Below are positions 25,920 through 34,466 of a stretch of DNA of 64,000 nucleotides, piece after piece. Position 1 is the first letter of the stretch. Every line of letters begins with the position of its first letter. The notes beneath the pieces were generated by a model. That model did not search any database. It was not told where the DNA came from and saw nothing but the letters and a program-made list of their open reading frames with translations. The DNA is from Paenarthrobacter aurescens (lineage in GTDB: Bacteria > Actinomycetota > Actinomycetes > Actinomycetales > Micrococcaceae): positions 124,001 to 188,000 of the forward strand of contig NZ_JAOEFX010000011.1 of assembly GCF_025421775.1 (NCBI RefSeq), given 5' to 3'. The translations under genes and the position numbers were made by a program.

Positions 25920-27145
25920 GGGAGAGCGCACAGGACCACAGTGGCTTGCCGTCCGGGACGCACCCCACAGCCGATGTACCTTCGGCACCGCTTTTCGGCA
26001 GCAAATCGATCGCTGAGGTTTTCACGAGTTCCGCCGCAGCCCTCGGCGTACCCGGCTACACCAACCATCTTCAGCTGCCGCCCGCGCAGCGTGTCTGTGT
26101 CGTCCTCGCCGATGGCTTGGGCCGGAACCTGCTGAAGCAGAAGGTCTCCCACACCCCCTTCCTCCGTTCAGTACTTGCCGACGGACAGCGAAACGTCCCG
26201 AAATGGATCGACTCCGCCTTCCCCAGTACTACAGCAGCGTCCCTCGCGAGCCTTGGCACCGGTTTGCCTGCCGGACAGCATGGAATGGTGGGTTACGACG
26301 TCCTTGACCCGGCGCAGGACAAGGTAGTGAACCTTCTGGGCAACTGGGATCCGCAGGTGGACCCAGCACAGTGGCAACCCCACGCAACCGTCTTTGAACA
26401 CCTGGCTGCGGAGCTGGATGTCGTGACCGTCAGCCTGCCGCAGTTCGGCAATTCCCCGATGACACAGGCAGCCCTCAGGGGGAGCCGGTTCGTTGGCGGA
26501 ACCACCCTGCATGCGCGTACAGCCGCAGCCGCGGAGGCGATGTCCGGTGGTGGTCGCTCGTTGATGTACTTCTACGTCAACGAACTCGATAAAGCAGGCC
26601 ACCGCTACGGCTGCCAGTCGGACCGTTGGGAGCACCAGCTTGAGGAGCTCGACTCCACCGTCAAGAGGCTCTCCGCAACACTGCCGGCCGGGACCACCAT
26701 TCTGCTGACTGGTGACCACGGCATGTTGGATGTTCCCGAATCCCAGCGGATTGACTACTCCACTGATGAATCGTTGGTGGCCGGCGTTCGGCACACGGCA
26801 GGGGAGCCGCGGATGGTGCACCTCTACCTTGAGCCGGACACCACCGAGGTGCACCGCGATGCCCTCATTGCTGCCTGGCGTCGCCGTTTTGGTGAACGGA
26901 TCTGGGCATTCACCCGGGACCAGGCCGTGGACGCAGGGTTGTTCGGTGAGGTCCGTCCCGAGGTGGCTCCCCGCATCGGCGACGTCATGATCGCCGCTCG
27001 CGACACCCTTGCCCTTTATGACACCCGCCGTGCCCGCCCTGCCTCACTGGAGGTGGTGGGCCAGCATGGCTCGCTGACCAAAGCCGAGCGGGAAGTACCG
27101 CTGTTGTGCTTCGCCGCCGCTGGCAGGAAGGGCAAACGTGGCTGA
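25916..27145 (+). CDS. Alkaline phosphatase family / nucleotide pyrophosphatase
   Basis: A 409-residue hydrolase of the type I phosphodiesterase/nucleotide pyrophosphatase superfamily. Metal and nucleophile motifs are in order: VVLADGLGRN (Asp of site 1), AFPSTTAASLASLGTG (nucleophilic Thr), GQHGMVGYDVLD, YVNELDKAGHRYG (Asp and His), and TGDHGMLDVP. There is no signal peptide, so it acts in the cytoplasm; the substrate cannot be deduced. The TTG start overlaps the stop of the DUF5998 gene, and its own 3' end overlaps the thymidine kinase start by 8 bp, so the three are one operon. Confidence 0.83.
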   Translation: MRESAQDHSGLPSGTHPTADVPSAPLFGSKSIAEVFTSSAAALGVPGYTNHLQLPPAQRVCVVLADGLGRNLLKQKVSHTPFLRSVLADGQRNVPKWIDSAFPSTTAASLASLGTGLPAGQHGMVGYDVLDPAQDKVVNLLGNWDPQVDPAQWQPHATVFEHLAAELDVVTVSLPQFGNSPMTQAALRGSRFVGGTTLHARTAAAAEAMSGGGRSLMYFYVNELDKAGHRYGCQSDRWEHQLEELDSTVKRLSATLPAGTTILLTGDHGMLDVPESQRIDYSTDESLVAGVRHTAGEPRMVHLYLEPDTTEVHRDALIAAWRRRFGERIWAFTRDQAVDAGLFGEVRPEVAPRIGDVMIAARDTLALYDTRRARPASLEVVGQHGSLTKAEREVPLLCFAAAGRKGKRG

Positions 27146-27860
27146 GCTGGTCTTTTTCTCAGGGACCATGGACTGTGGCAAATCCACCCTTGCCCTCCAG
27201 ATGGACCACAACCACCGCGCCCGTGGCCGTGGGGGCGTCCGCTTCAGTTGTAATGACCGTGCCGGGGACTCAACAATCTCCAGCAGGCTCGGCCTCCGAA
27301 CGGACGCCGTGGAGGTGGAAGCCGGCACCGATTTCTGGGACGAAGTTGTGGTCCGGCGGACCAGCGGACTCCGCGTGGACTACCTCATATGTGATGAAGC
27401 CCAGTTCTATACGCCGTCGCAAGTGGAGCAGCTGGCCCGCGTCGTGGACGAGATGGACGTGGACGTCTTCGCTTTCGGCATCACGTCCGACTTCCGCACC
27501 CGGCTGTTTCCCGGCTCCCAGCGGCTCATTGAGCTCGCCGATAAGGTGCAGGTGCTGCAGGTGGAAGCTTTGTGCTGGTGCGGCCGCCGCGCAACCCAGA
27601 ACGCCCGTACATTGAACGGCATCATGGTGGTGGAAGGCGAACAGGTGATGGTGGGTGACGTAGCCGCCAGCACCAGTGGCGATGACACGGCTGATGCAAG
27701 CACTGCGGGCGTGGTGGGCTACGAGACCCTGTGCCGGCGCCACTACATGCGGCGGGTCACGGCCCACGGAGCCAACCTGATGGCAGGCGCAGACCAGCCG
27801 CTGCCCTTCGACATCGATGCCTGCCTGTGGCCAGGTGCAGGGGAACTTCAGCGCAGGTAG
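27138..27860 (+). CDS. tdk: Thymidine kinase (type II)
   Basis: ATP-dependent phosphorylation of thymidine in nucleotide salvage. The 240-residue protein has the P-loop GTMDCGKST at residues 9-17, the catalytic Glu87 in CDEAQFYT, and a structural zinc site formed by Cys145 and Cys147 (CWCGRR) with Cys198 and His201 (CRRH). A 20-residue Asp/Ala/Thr-rich insert (near 175-190) separates the zinc pairs. The GTG start is inside the end of the upstream phosphodiesterase gene. It is convergent with sepH with only 9 bp between stops and no clear terminator. Confidence 0.88.
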   Translation: MAELVFFSGTMDCGKSTLALQMDHNHRARGRGGVRFSCNDRAGDSTISSRLGLRTDAVEVEAGTDFWDEVVVRRTSGLRVDYLICDEAQFYTPSQVEQLARVVDEMDVDVFAFGITSDFRTRLFPGSQRLIELADKVQVLQVEALCWCGRRATQNARTLNGIMVVEGEQVMVGDVAASTSGDDTADASTAGVVGYETLCRRHYMRRVTAHGANLMAGADQPLPFDIDACLWPGAGELQRR

Positions 27861-27869
27861 GCTGCGGAC

Positions 27870-29204
27870 CTAGTCCCCGCGTGCACCAAAGACAATCTCG
27901 TCCCAGCTGGGGATGCTGGACCTCTTGGGCCGCGACGGCTGGCGTTCAGCTGGGGCATCAACGTCCCGGTGCGCCTCGGCGTCCTTGGAACCGTCAGCCG
28001 GGGTGTCTTCCTTGTGGCTTTCCGGCGCAGCTTCTTCCCGGGGTGATCCGGTGTCTGCCCGCGGAGTGCTGCTTCCACCCAGAAGTTCGTCGAGGCCTGC
28101 GGGCTTACGGCCCGTCAAGGACGTGACAGGCCGAAGCGGGCTGGCTACCACCGTGATCTCGCGTGTCTCCGTGCTGACGCCGTTGTGAAGCTTCAGTGCG
28201 TCATCGTCTTCATCGTTGGACTCGAAATGCCGGGGTGCCAGGCTCAGCCGTGACAGCATCGAGGGCCGCCCGTCCTTGCGTGCCGGTTCGTCGGCGGCAG
28301 GAGAGGCAGGCTCGGCAGCGGGGAGGGCGGGTTCTTCAGGGTCTTCGTCCGGTTCCTCACCGGGCCGCGGGTGGGCTGCGGGAACGTTGCTCAGCAGCAC
28401 AGCCAAGGCATCGTCGCCGTCCTCGTCCACTCCCAGGCGCTGGCCACGACGTGACCGGAGCATCTCCAGAAGGCTGTCCGATTCCTTCGCGGAGGCACGG
28501 GCGGCCGTTTCGGCGTCGGTCTCAAAATCGAAGGGCCGGTCCGAGACGGCAGCAAGCCTTCGGGCCGGGACCGGCCCGTCCATCGGTTCGAGTTCACTGA
28601 GCTGCTGGGCCCAGCGGTTGGCGTTCTGCAATGACTTGCGCTGGGGGCTGAAGGTCCACATCGCGGGAGGTTCCTCGCCGATGCTGCCGTGGGTGCCCGG
28701 CACCGTTTCGAAGCGTGCGACGACGGTCCAGGAACCGTCCGGACGGCGCCACGAGTCCCACTCGACGGTGGAGGAATCGATGCCGTGGGCCGCGAGCCTG
28801 TGGTCGACCATCTCACCCAGCGTTGCCGGGTTGTCGCCGAAAGCGGAGCGGTAGATGTCGTGGCCGGGAGCTGGAGAGGCAACCTCGATGTTCCGGGCCT
28901 GCCTGGCCACGTACTCCCGCTCGGCGAGGACGGGGCCCTCGTAGCGCTGCACATTGGCCAAAGGGAGGCCGGAAAGCTCCGCCACTTCTGCTGCGGTGGC
29001 GCCGCTGCGGATCCGGGACTGGATGTCCCTGGGCGACATGGCGATGGGTGTGTTGGAGGCGCGGGCCGCCACCTGGGCAGGGGTCCGGCTCGCCGCGGCC
29101 CTCAAGGCCTCGTCGATCGGAAGCTGGAACATCGCACCGCCGGGCCCGCTCAAGAGCAGATGCCCGCCGTCGTCGTGGACGCCTACCAGTCGTAGATCCT
29201 GCAT
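27870..29204 (-). CDS. sepH: Septation protein SepH
   Basis: A 444-residue cell-division protein; in Streptomyces and mycobacteria SepH binds FtsZ and promotes filament assembly. The conserved N-terminal DUF3071 domain is clear (MQDLRLVGVHDDGGHLLL, then the helix-turn-helix-like MSPRDIQSRIRSGATAAEVA and ATVSGLP-type helix as ELSGLPLANVQRYEGPV). The remainder is a long acidic, Pro/Ala/Glu-rich disordered region ending in SIPSWDEIVFGARGD, the short conserved C-terminal motif. The ATG at 29204 follows GGAGGG by 5 nt. A longer reading to 29408 lacks support. Divergent from the DUF4193 gene. Confidence 0.9.
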   Translation of the reverse strand: MQDLRLVGVHDDGGHLLLSGPGGAMFQLPIDEALRAAASRTPAQVAARASNTPIAMSPRDIQSRIRSGATAAEVAELSGLPLANVQRYEGPVLAEREYVARQARNIEVASPAPGHDIYRSAFGDNPATLGEMVDHRLAAHGIDSSTVEWDSWRRPDGSWTVVARFETVPGTHGSIGEEPPAMWTFSPQRKSLQNANRWAQQLSELEPMDGPVPARRLAAVSDRPFDFETDAETAARASAKESDSLLEMLRSRRGQRLGVDEDGDDALAVLLSNVPAAHPRPGEEPDEDPEEPALPAAEPASPAADEPARKDGRPSMLSRLSLAPRHFESNDEDDDALKLHNGVSTETREITVVASPLRPVTSLTGRKPAGLDELLGGSSTPRADTGSPREEAAPESHKEDTPADGSKDAEAHRDVDAPAERQPSRPKRSSIPSWDEIVFGARGD

Positions 29205-29489
29205 AACACCCTCCACCACATGGCATAACTGACATTCGAAACTCTGCCACCCGGCGCCGCCTTTTCCTACTATGAGCAAGGGCGTGCCGTGATATTCCGG
29301 CGAAACCGGCCTGATCCGGTGTCCTTTCGCGCCAAGTCGGCGTCTATGGACTTTCACGGACCGGGGGAGGACAATCTGGCCGATATCGGGCACAAATCCC
29401 GGGCGCACGGCGTTGCACCCTTACACCGGCGGCGGATGATCCCGTCAGGCCGGGCCACCCGCAGCACGTATGGAGGATGAAGAAGGATC

Positions 29490-29789
29490 ATGGCCACCGA
29501 TTACGATGCCCCTCGAAAGACCGAGGAAGACGTCAGTGAGGATTCCCTGGAGGAACTCAAGACGCGCCAGTCGGGGAAGCAATCCTCCGCGGTGGACGTC
29601 GATGAGACCGACCTTGCCGACGGCTTTGAGTTGCCCGGAGCGGATCTTTCCGGAGAAGAGCTCCTGATTCAGGTCATGCCACCGCAGGCTGACGAATTCA
29701 CCTGTTTCAACTGTTTCCTGGTCAAGCACAGGTCCCAGATCGCCGCGCAGAGGGACGGCCACCTTTATTGCACGGAATGCGAGAGCTAG
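29490..29789 (+). CDS. DUF4193 family protein
   Basis: A 99-residue acidic actinobacterial protein with two Cys pairs at its C-terminus (FTCFNCFLVKHRS and YCTECES) that probably bind zinc. The N-terminal half is rich in Asp/Glu. The family is highly conserved in actinobacteria and often found beside sepH, but its role is unknown. GAAGGA lies 3-8 nt before the ATG. The 285-bp interval upstream (29205-29489) is shared with divergent sepH and includes a TACTAT at 29268-29273 that could be a -10 box; I see no other structure there. Confidence 0.85.
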   Translation: MATDYDAPRKTEEDVSEDSLEELKTRQSGKQSSAVDVDETDLADGFELPGADLSGEELLIQVMPPQADEFTCFNCFLVKHRSQIAAQRDGHLYCTECES

Positions 29790-29829
29790 GCGCATCAGTG
29801 GTCAGGCGGGGAATTCCCGCCCAAGGCAC

Positions 29830-30327
29830 CTAACTGCGGGGAGCGGTCAAGGCTGAAACAAGCTCGTCCGGCCTCCGGGACGATGCCAGCCAGTAGGGAG
29901 TCCGGTCTGCCGGGTCAGTGATCTCAATCTTGACCACGGGGTCGATCCAGCCACGGAAGCACATGTATGCCAGTCCGTTGAGGCGGGGGCCACGTTCAGC
30001 CGTGGCCTCCGCTTTCTTGAAAGCCTGTACGGAACCCACGAATTTGCGGTCGATACTCGCACGGCCCACCCGAACAGTGTCCGGTGTGACGGTGATCGTG
30101 GGAGTGGACAGCACCAACATGATGGTCATGATGGCCAGCAGGACCAAGGCGGCGATGATGCCGGTGGCCGCGCTGATGGGACCAAACATCAGGACGCCTG
30201 CACCGGACAGGCCAACAACCACAATCCATATCCACACTGACGGCCAAAGCTTCTCGGTGTACAGGACCTCGGAAGGCGAGGGGGTGTTCCGGGCAGGCAC
30301 AGGGGAGGACTGGTCAGGCGTAGGCAT
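29830..30327 (-). CDS. DUF3093 domain-containing membrane protein
   Basis: A 165-residue protein with two adjacent hydrophobic segments near residues 28-48 and 54-76, then a cytoplasmic domain containing the conserved GRASIDRKFVGSVQAF and RGPRLNGLAYMCFRGWID. This matches DUF3093, an actinobacterial family of unknown function commonly placed divergently from dut, as here. The ATG is preceded by TAAGCT with a 6-nt gap, so its transcript is probably leaderless. Confidence 0.83.
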   Translation of the reverse strand: MPTPDQSSPVPARNTPSPSEVLYTEKLWPSVWIWIVVVGLSGAGVLMFGPISAATGIIAALVLLAIMTIMLVLSTPTITVTPDTVRVGRASIDRKFVGSVQAFKKAEATAERGPRLNGLAYMCFRGWIDPVVKIEITDPADRTPYWLASSRRPDELVSALTAPRS

Positions 30328-30333
30328 GCCTCC

Positions 30334-30339
30334 AGCTTA
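30334..30339 (-). promoter_or_regulatory. -10 box of the DUF3093 gene, leaderless
   Basis: TAAGCT on the minus strand, 6 nt before the ATG at 30327. Confidence 0.5.
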
Positions 30340-30430
30340 TCGGGCGTTGGACTGCCGGTTGGCCCATGTGGACCATGGAGGTGGCTGTCCCCGGGCCGGC
30401 ACGCAGCGGCTCCCCGTAGAATGGACCACT

Positions 30431-30961
30431 GTGAGCAACGAGACCGCAGTATTCAGTACAGACGCCACCCCTGCAGCCGCGGACGATGGTGACACTCCCG
30501 CCTACGGCGCCCCCACCTTGGTGGTGCAGCTGAAAATGCTCGACGCCGGGTTGGAAGCGCCGTCCTACGCGCACCCGGGCGATGCCGGCGCTGACCTCCG
30601 CGCCCGTGAGGATGTGCACCTCGCCCCAGGCGAGCGGAGACTCGTTCCCACTGGCGTCTCCATTGCACTCCCGAACGGATTCGTGGCGCTGATCCACCCG
30701 CGCTCCGGCCTGGCCACCAAGCACGGACTCACTGTGGTGAACGCACCGGGCACCGTGGACGCGGGATACCGTGGTGAAATCGCCGTTACGCTGCTGAACA
30801 CCGACCAAAACCATGCCATTGACCTCAAGCGCGGCGATAGAATTGCACAAATGGTGATTCAGCGCGTTGAATACGCGCGGTTCGTGACCGTTGACCAACT
30901 GTCCGATTCTGTCCGGGGAACCGGCGGCTTCGGGTCTACCGGCGGCTTCAACGCCCCGTAG
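30431..30961 (+). CDS. dut: dUTP diphosphatase
   Basis: Hydrolyses dUTP to dUMP and pyrophosphate, keeping uracil out of DNA and supplying thymidylate synthesis. All five trimeric dUTPase motifs are present in the 176-residue protein: DAGADLRA, PRSGLATKHG, VDAGYRGEI, RGDRIAQMVI and the C-terminal Gly-rich RGTGGFGSTGG that closes over the nucleotide. About 35 extra N-terminal residues precede the core. The GTG at 30431 is chosen because a TAGAAT box lies 8 nt upstream and the frame above it overlaps the divergent DUF3093 gene. DUF3710, OB-fold and DUF3159 genes follow, an arrangement common in actinobacteria. Confidence 0.92.
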   Translation: MSNETAVFSTDATPAAADDGDTPAYGAPTLVVQLKMLDAGLEAPSYAHPGDAGADLRAREDVHLAPGERRLVPTGVSIALPNGFVALIHPRSGLATKHGLTVVNAPGTVDAGYRGEIAVTLLNTDQNHAIDLKRGDRIAQMVIQRVEYARFVTVDQLSDSVRGTGGFGSTGGFNAP

Positions 30962-31017
30962 GCCTCATCAAACCACTGAACCTGGCGTGGCATCGGAGAC
31001 CTGCGTCTGACGTATTG

Positions 31018-31047
31018 ACGTGGTTTTACGTGGTTCAACGTGGTTGC
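31018..31047 (+). repeat. Three 10-bp tandem repeats upstream of the DUF3710 gene
   Basis: ACGTGGTT occurs three times at exact 10-bp spacing (31018, 31028, 31038), once per DNA helical turn, 41 bp before the next start codon. This is the usual geometry of an activator or repressor binding along one DNA face. Confidence 0.6.
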
Positions 31048-31087
31048 GGTTTACTTGGGGATAGACCACTACTAAGGAGAAAACCCA

Positions 31088-31831
31088 ATGCTTTTTGGGC
31101 GCGGCAAGAAGTCCAAGGACGAGCAGTCGGAAACCGCCGGCACCGTGGAGGAGTCCGGTGCTGAGGCGCCAGGTTCTGCACAGGACCATGCCGGTGCACC
31201 CGGCGATTTCCGTCTTGGCAAAGGCCCTTTGGATATAGATGAAATCGAGGACCGTGACGGCTATGTTGACCTCGGTGCTCTCCTGATCGCTCCGGCCGAA
31301 GGTCTCCAGCTGAGGCTCGAGGTGGAAGAAGCCACGCAGCGCGTAGTAGCCGTGACCATGGACCTGAACGGTTCCAGCCTCCAACTGCAGGCATTCGCAG
31401 CTCCCCGTTCCGAAGGCTTGTGGGACGAGATCCGGGAGCAGATCAACCAGTCCGTGGCGAGCCAGGGCGGGGAAACCGAAGAGGTTTCCGGAGCCTTCGG
31501 TACGGAGCTGGTCGCGAAGCTGCCAGCTGAGGCGGCTGACGGCAGTCGCGGCTTCCGGGCAGCCCGGTTCATGGGCGTCGACGGTCCCCGGTGGTTCCTC
31601 CGTGGCGTCCTCGGTGGGCAGGCCGCGTTGGAGCGTGAAGCCGCAGCAGGACTGGAAGAACTCTTCCGCCGGGTGGTGGTGGTCCGCGGCGACAACCCGA
31701 TGCCTCCCCGTGAACTGCTGCAGCTGCGCTTGCCCAAGGATGCCGCGGTGCCCGGACAGGCCGGCGTCCCGCAGGAAGCCTCCGCTATGCAGCAGCCGGA
31801 GCGAGGGCCGGAGATCACCCAGATTGGCTGA
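31088..31831 (+). CDS. DUF3710 domain-containing protein
   Basis: A 247-residue soluble protein of the actinobacterial DUF3710 family, function unknown. A charged low-complexity N-terminus (residues 1-45) precedes the conserved core with GYVDLGALLIAP and the WFLRGVLGGQA region, and a Gln/Pro-rich tail follows. AAGGAG lies 8 nt before the ATG. It is the first gene of a run with overlapping ends: the OB-fold gene starts inside its last codons, and DUF3159 overlaps that. Confidence 0.84.
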   Translation: MLFGRGKKSKDEQSETAGTVEESGAEAPGSAQDHAGAPGDFRLGKGPLDIDEIEDRDGYVDLGALLIAPAEGLQLRLEVEEATQRVVAVTMDLNGSSLQLQAFAAPRSEGLWDEIREQINQSVASQGGETEEVSGAFGTELVAKLPAEAADGSRGFRAARFMGVDGPRWFLRGVLGGQAALEREAAAGLEELFRRVVVVRGDNPMPPRELLQLRLPKDAAVPGQAGVPQEASAMQQPERGPEITQIG

Positions 31832-32201
31832 CTCTTCGGGTCACAGCGGAGTGGCCGGCCAACGGCCCCCAGGGCACGGAATTCGTGATCTTCCTGCCCG
31901 GGGCAGGGCGGTATGCACCGGATTCATCGAATCGGTCACTCACCAGCCGCCCAGCGAACAGCCGTTCTTCTCTGCTGTGGTGGTCGATACCCTGCTTCCC
32001 GGGACGCAGTCGACCGCCAGTGCCGGCGGCCTCAGGAAGCCCTACGATCGACTCCGCGTGATTTGGCTCGGCCGGACGCGCGTTCCTGGCATCGAAGCCG
32101 GGGTGCAACTTCGCCTCAACGGCATGGTGACCCAACTCGACGGCCTCCCGGCCATGTTCAATCCACGCTACGAAATACTTTCCCGTCAGGAGCATCTATG
32201 A
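31824..32201 (+). CDS. OB-fold nucleic-acid-binding-domain protein
   Basis: A 125-residue protein placed exactly where actinobacteria encode an OB-fold protein between DUF3710 and DUF3159. The visible core (GRAVCTGFIESVT, then RLRVIWLGRTRVPGIEAGVQLRLNG in two blocks, and FNPRYEIL at the end) fits a small beta-barrel. The TTG start at 31824 overlaps the DUF3710 stop and is chosen because the residues before it show no family similarity; GGAG lies about 10 nt upstream. The stop overlaps the next ATG. Whether it binds nucleic acid is unknown. Confidence 0.7.
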   Translation: MADSSGHSGVAGQRPPGHGIRDLPARGRAVCTGFIESVTHQPPSEQPFFSAVVVDTLLPGTQSTASAGGLRKPYDRLRVIWLGRTRVPGIEAGVQLRLNGMVTQLDGLPAMFNPRYEILSRQEHL

Positions 32202-32977
32202 CCGTGGCCAACGGACCGGAACCGAAGGACACTGGGCGCGCTGCGCCCCACGACACCGAAGCGACGGTGGATGCGCCAAAACCTGGTGTGGAAGGTCCCA
32301 GCATGTCGGATCTCGCAGCCGGATACGCCGAAAAGGCAGGCCTCCACCGGAACAGCGCGGGGCACGTGGACATGCTGAAGTCAGCGGGCGGATGGCAAGG
32401 CATCGCCGAGAGTATCCTTCCGGGCCTGGTATTCCTGGTGGCGTTCACCGTCACGCGTGACCTGACGCCCGCCCTGGTCGCGGCTCTGGCTGCTGCAGCC
32501 ATCTTCACAGTTGTCCGCCTGATTCAACGGCGGCCGTTAACCCAGGCCCTGGCCGGTGTGGTGGGAGTCGGGATCTCTGCCTGGCTGGCAAACACCACGG
32601 GGAAGGCCGAGGACTTCTACGTACTGGGCTTCTTCACCAACCTCGCCTACATTGCCGCCATGGTGTTGTCCATCGCACTCAAGTGGCCCATAGCCGGCCT
32701 GCTCTTCGGCTTCGTCCGCAACGAGGGACTTGAGTGGCGGAAGGATCCGGAAAGACTCCGGGCTTACAAACTGGGCACGTGGATCGTGGTGGCGGTGCTG
32801 GCATTGCGCCTGGTGGTGCAGGTGCCGTTGTACTTCATGGGTGAGCCAGGCCTGACAGCGTTGGCGACCACCAGGCTCCTGATGGGCGCCCCGCTGTACA
32901 TCCTGGGCCTCTGGGTGGCCTGGTTGGTGACCAAGCCCGCATCTCAGCCGTCGAAGCCGTCGTCTTCAGCGGAATGA
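32198..32977 (+). CDS. DUF3159 domain-containing membrane protein
   Basis: A 259-residue protein with a soluble N-terminal stretch of about 70 residues and five or six membrane segments, beginning GGWQGIAESILPGLVFLVAF and including AGVVGVGISAWLAN and WPIAGLLFGFVRNEG. This matches the actinobacterial DUF3159 family, function unknown. CAGGAG precedes the ATG, which overlaps the OB-fold stop (ATGA). Its last 34 bp overlap the 3' end of the convergent TrkA gene. Confidence 0.84.
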   Translation: MTVANGPEPKDTGRAAPHDTEATVDAPKPGVEGPSMSDLAAGYAEKAGLHRNSAGHVDMLKSAGGWQGIAESILPGLVFLVAFTVTRDLTPALVAALAAAAIFTVVRLIQRRPLTQALAGVVGVGISAWLANTTGKAEDFYVLGFFTNLAYIAAMVLSIALKWPIAGLLFGFVRNEGLEWRKDPERLRAYKLGTWIVVAVLALRLVVQVPLYFMGEPGLTALATTRLLMGAPLYILGLWVAWLVTKPASQPSKPSSSAE

Positions 32978-33681
32978 TCGGCGGCATCCGGCGCCCCCTC
33001 ACGAGGTTCCTGGCCGTCGTCGGAAGCCGGTGACAGCAGGGCCCTCAGTCCGTCCTCGGCCGCGATGGTGGTGACGAAGAAGAGTTCGTCACCGCCGTCC
33101 AGGACGTCGTCGCGGGTGGGGGTGATGGGGGCCTGGTCCCGCAAGATGGCAACCAAGGTGGCGTCCTCCGGCCAGTCGATCCCGCCCACCGTGCTTCCAA
33201 TGACATGTGAATCATGTGGGACGGTGAACTCCACGATCGATGCCACGCCGGTCTGCAGGGTCAGCAGACGGACGATGTCACCGATCTCAACGGCTTCTTC
33301 CACCAGTGCCGTCATCAGTTGCGGGGTGTTGACCGCGACGTCGACGCCCCAGGAATCATTGAACATCCAGTCGTTCTTGGGGTTGTTGACGCGCCCGACA
33401 GTGCGCCCCACGCCAAATTCCGTCTTGGCAAGCAAGGACACCACCAGATTGACCTTGTCGTCTCCAGTGGCGGAAACCACGACGTCGGCGTCCTCCAGTT
33501 TTGCGTCCTGCAGGGTACTGAGTTCGCAGGCGTCACCCACCAGCCAGCGGGCACCTCGAAGACCGCTGCGGCCGATGACCTCAGGCTTCAGATCAATGAG
33601 CAGGATTTGGTGTTTGTGGGCCAGGAGCTCACGCGCAATGGATGAGCCGACGCTGCCTGCGCCAACGATAACAACTTTCAC
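32944..33681 (-). CDS. TrkA/KtrA-type potassium uptake regulator (second of pair)
   Basis: A 245-residue cytoplasmic RCK protein: an NAD-binding Rossmann fold starts at residue 1 (VVIVGAGSVGSSIARELL, with acidic residue in LLIDLKPE), continues VVVSATGDDKVNLVVSLLA, and a TrkA_C domain follows at about 135-215 with a Glu/Asp-rich tail. RCK proteins gate potassium channels or transporters on nucleotide or c-di-AMP binding. The GTG start shares one base with the stop of the upstream trkA gene, so the two are translationally coupled and may form a heteromer. Divergent from a KimA-like potassium transporter. Confidence 0.88.
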   Translation of the reverse strand: MKVVIVGAGSVGSSIARELLAHKHQILLIDLKPEVIGRSGLRGARWLVGDACELSTLQDAKLEDADVVVSATGDDKVNLVVSLLAKTEFGVGRTVGRVNNPKNDWMFNDSWGVDVAVNTPQLMTALVEEAVEIGDIVRLLTLQTGVASIVEFTVPHDSHVIGSTVGGIDWPEDATLVAILRDQAPITPTRDDVLDGGDELFFVTTIAAEDGLRALLSPASDDGQEPREGAPDAADHSAEDDGFDG

Positions 33682-34352
33682 TAAGACTCCTTGGCGGGTG
33701 CTTTGGCGAGGATCCGGCTGATCTCGGACGTTCGATCCAGGCTCAACATCGCATGAACCGTGTCGCCCTCCTGGTAGGCCGTTCCGGACTGGGGCAGCAA
33801 GCCCTCACCGAAGCGGGTGAGGAAGGCGATGCGGATTCCGGAGGCGGCCTCGATGGAATCAAGGCTGTGTCCGATCCAGTCCTCGTGCAGGTCCACTTCG
33901 GCCAGCACCAGGCGGCCGGAGGGCTCGCGGTAGTCACCGGCCAGGTGCTGTTCGGGAAGAATGCGGCGGAGGACCTGGTCAGCGCTCCAGCGTACTGCTG
34001 CCACTGTGGGGATACCGAGCCGCTGATAGATTTCGGCGCGGCCGGGATCGTAGATCCGCGCCACCACATGGGATACATGGAACGTCTCGCGGGCCACGCG
34101 GGTGGCCAGGATGTTCGAGTTGTCGCCGCTGGAGACAGCGGCGAAGGCGTATGCCTCTTCCACGCCGGCCTGCTTGAGAGTGTCCCGATCGAAGCCGACT
34201 CCGGTGACTTTGCGTCCCGTGAACGTGTTGCGCAACCGGCGGAAGGCCCGTTCGTCCTGGTCGATGATGGCGACCGAGTGGCCCGCATCCTCCAAAGTGT
34301 GTGCCAAGGTTGCGCCAACACGGCCGCAACCCATGATCACGAAGTGAGCCAC
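33681..34352 (-). CDS. TrkA/KtrA-type potassium uptake regulator (first of pair)
   Basis: A 223-residue RCK protein with the dinucleotide-binding motif in FVIMGCGRVGATLAHTL, acidic AIIDQDERAF, and SGDNSNILATRVARETF, followed by a TrkA_C domain from about residue 140. AAGGAG lies 6-7 nt before the GTG start. It is the promoter-proximal gene of a two-gene unit with the next trkA. Paired RCK genes beside a KimA-type transporter are common in actinobacteria, and regulation of that transporter by these proteins is the natural hypothesis. Confidence 0.88.
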   Translation of the reverse strand: MAHFVIMGCGRVGATLAHTLEDAGHSVAIIDQDERAFRRLRNTFTGRKVTGVGFDRDTLKQAGVEEAYAFAAVSSGDNSNILATRVARETFHVSHVVARIYDPGRAEIYQRLGIPTVAAVRWSADQVLRRILPEQHLAGDYREPSGRLVLAEVDLHEDWIGHSLDSIEAASGIRIAFLTRFGEGLLPQSGTAYQEGDTVHAMLSLDRTSEISRILAKAPAKES

Positions 34353-34454
34353 CGTGTCTCCTTATGTGTGTAGTCCGTCCCGCTCGGTATGACTTTACCG
34401 TTGCAGTGCGGCCAAGCCCGCGACAACCGTCATGACATCGCTGGGGATTCAGAG

Positions 34455-34460
34455 TAGCTT
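34455..34460 (+). promoter_or_regulatory. -10 box of the KimA-like gene, leaderless
   Basis: TAGCTT lies 6 nt before the GTG at 34467. A leaderless message leaves no room for a ydaO-type c-di-AMP riboswitch. Confidence 0.5.
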
Positions 34461-34466
34461 TGCGGA

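Noticed and set aside
34353..34466. ydaO-type c-di-AMP riboswitch before the KimA-like gene
   Set aside because: The start codon is 6 nt after the likely -10 box, leaving no leader, and no riboswitch-like structure is visible.
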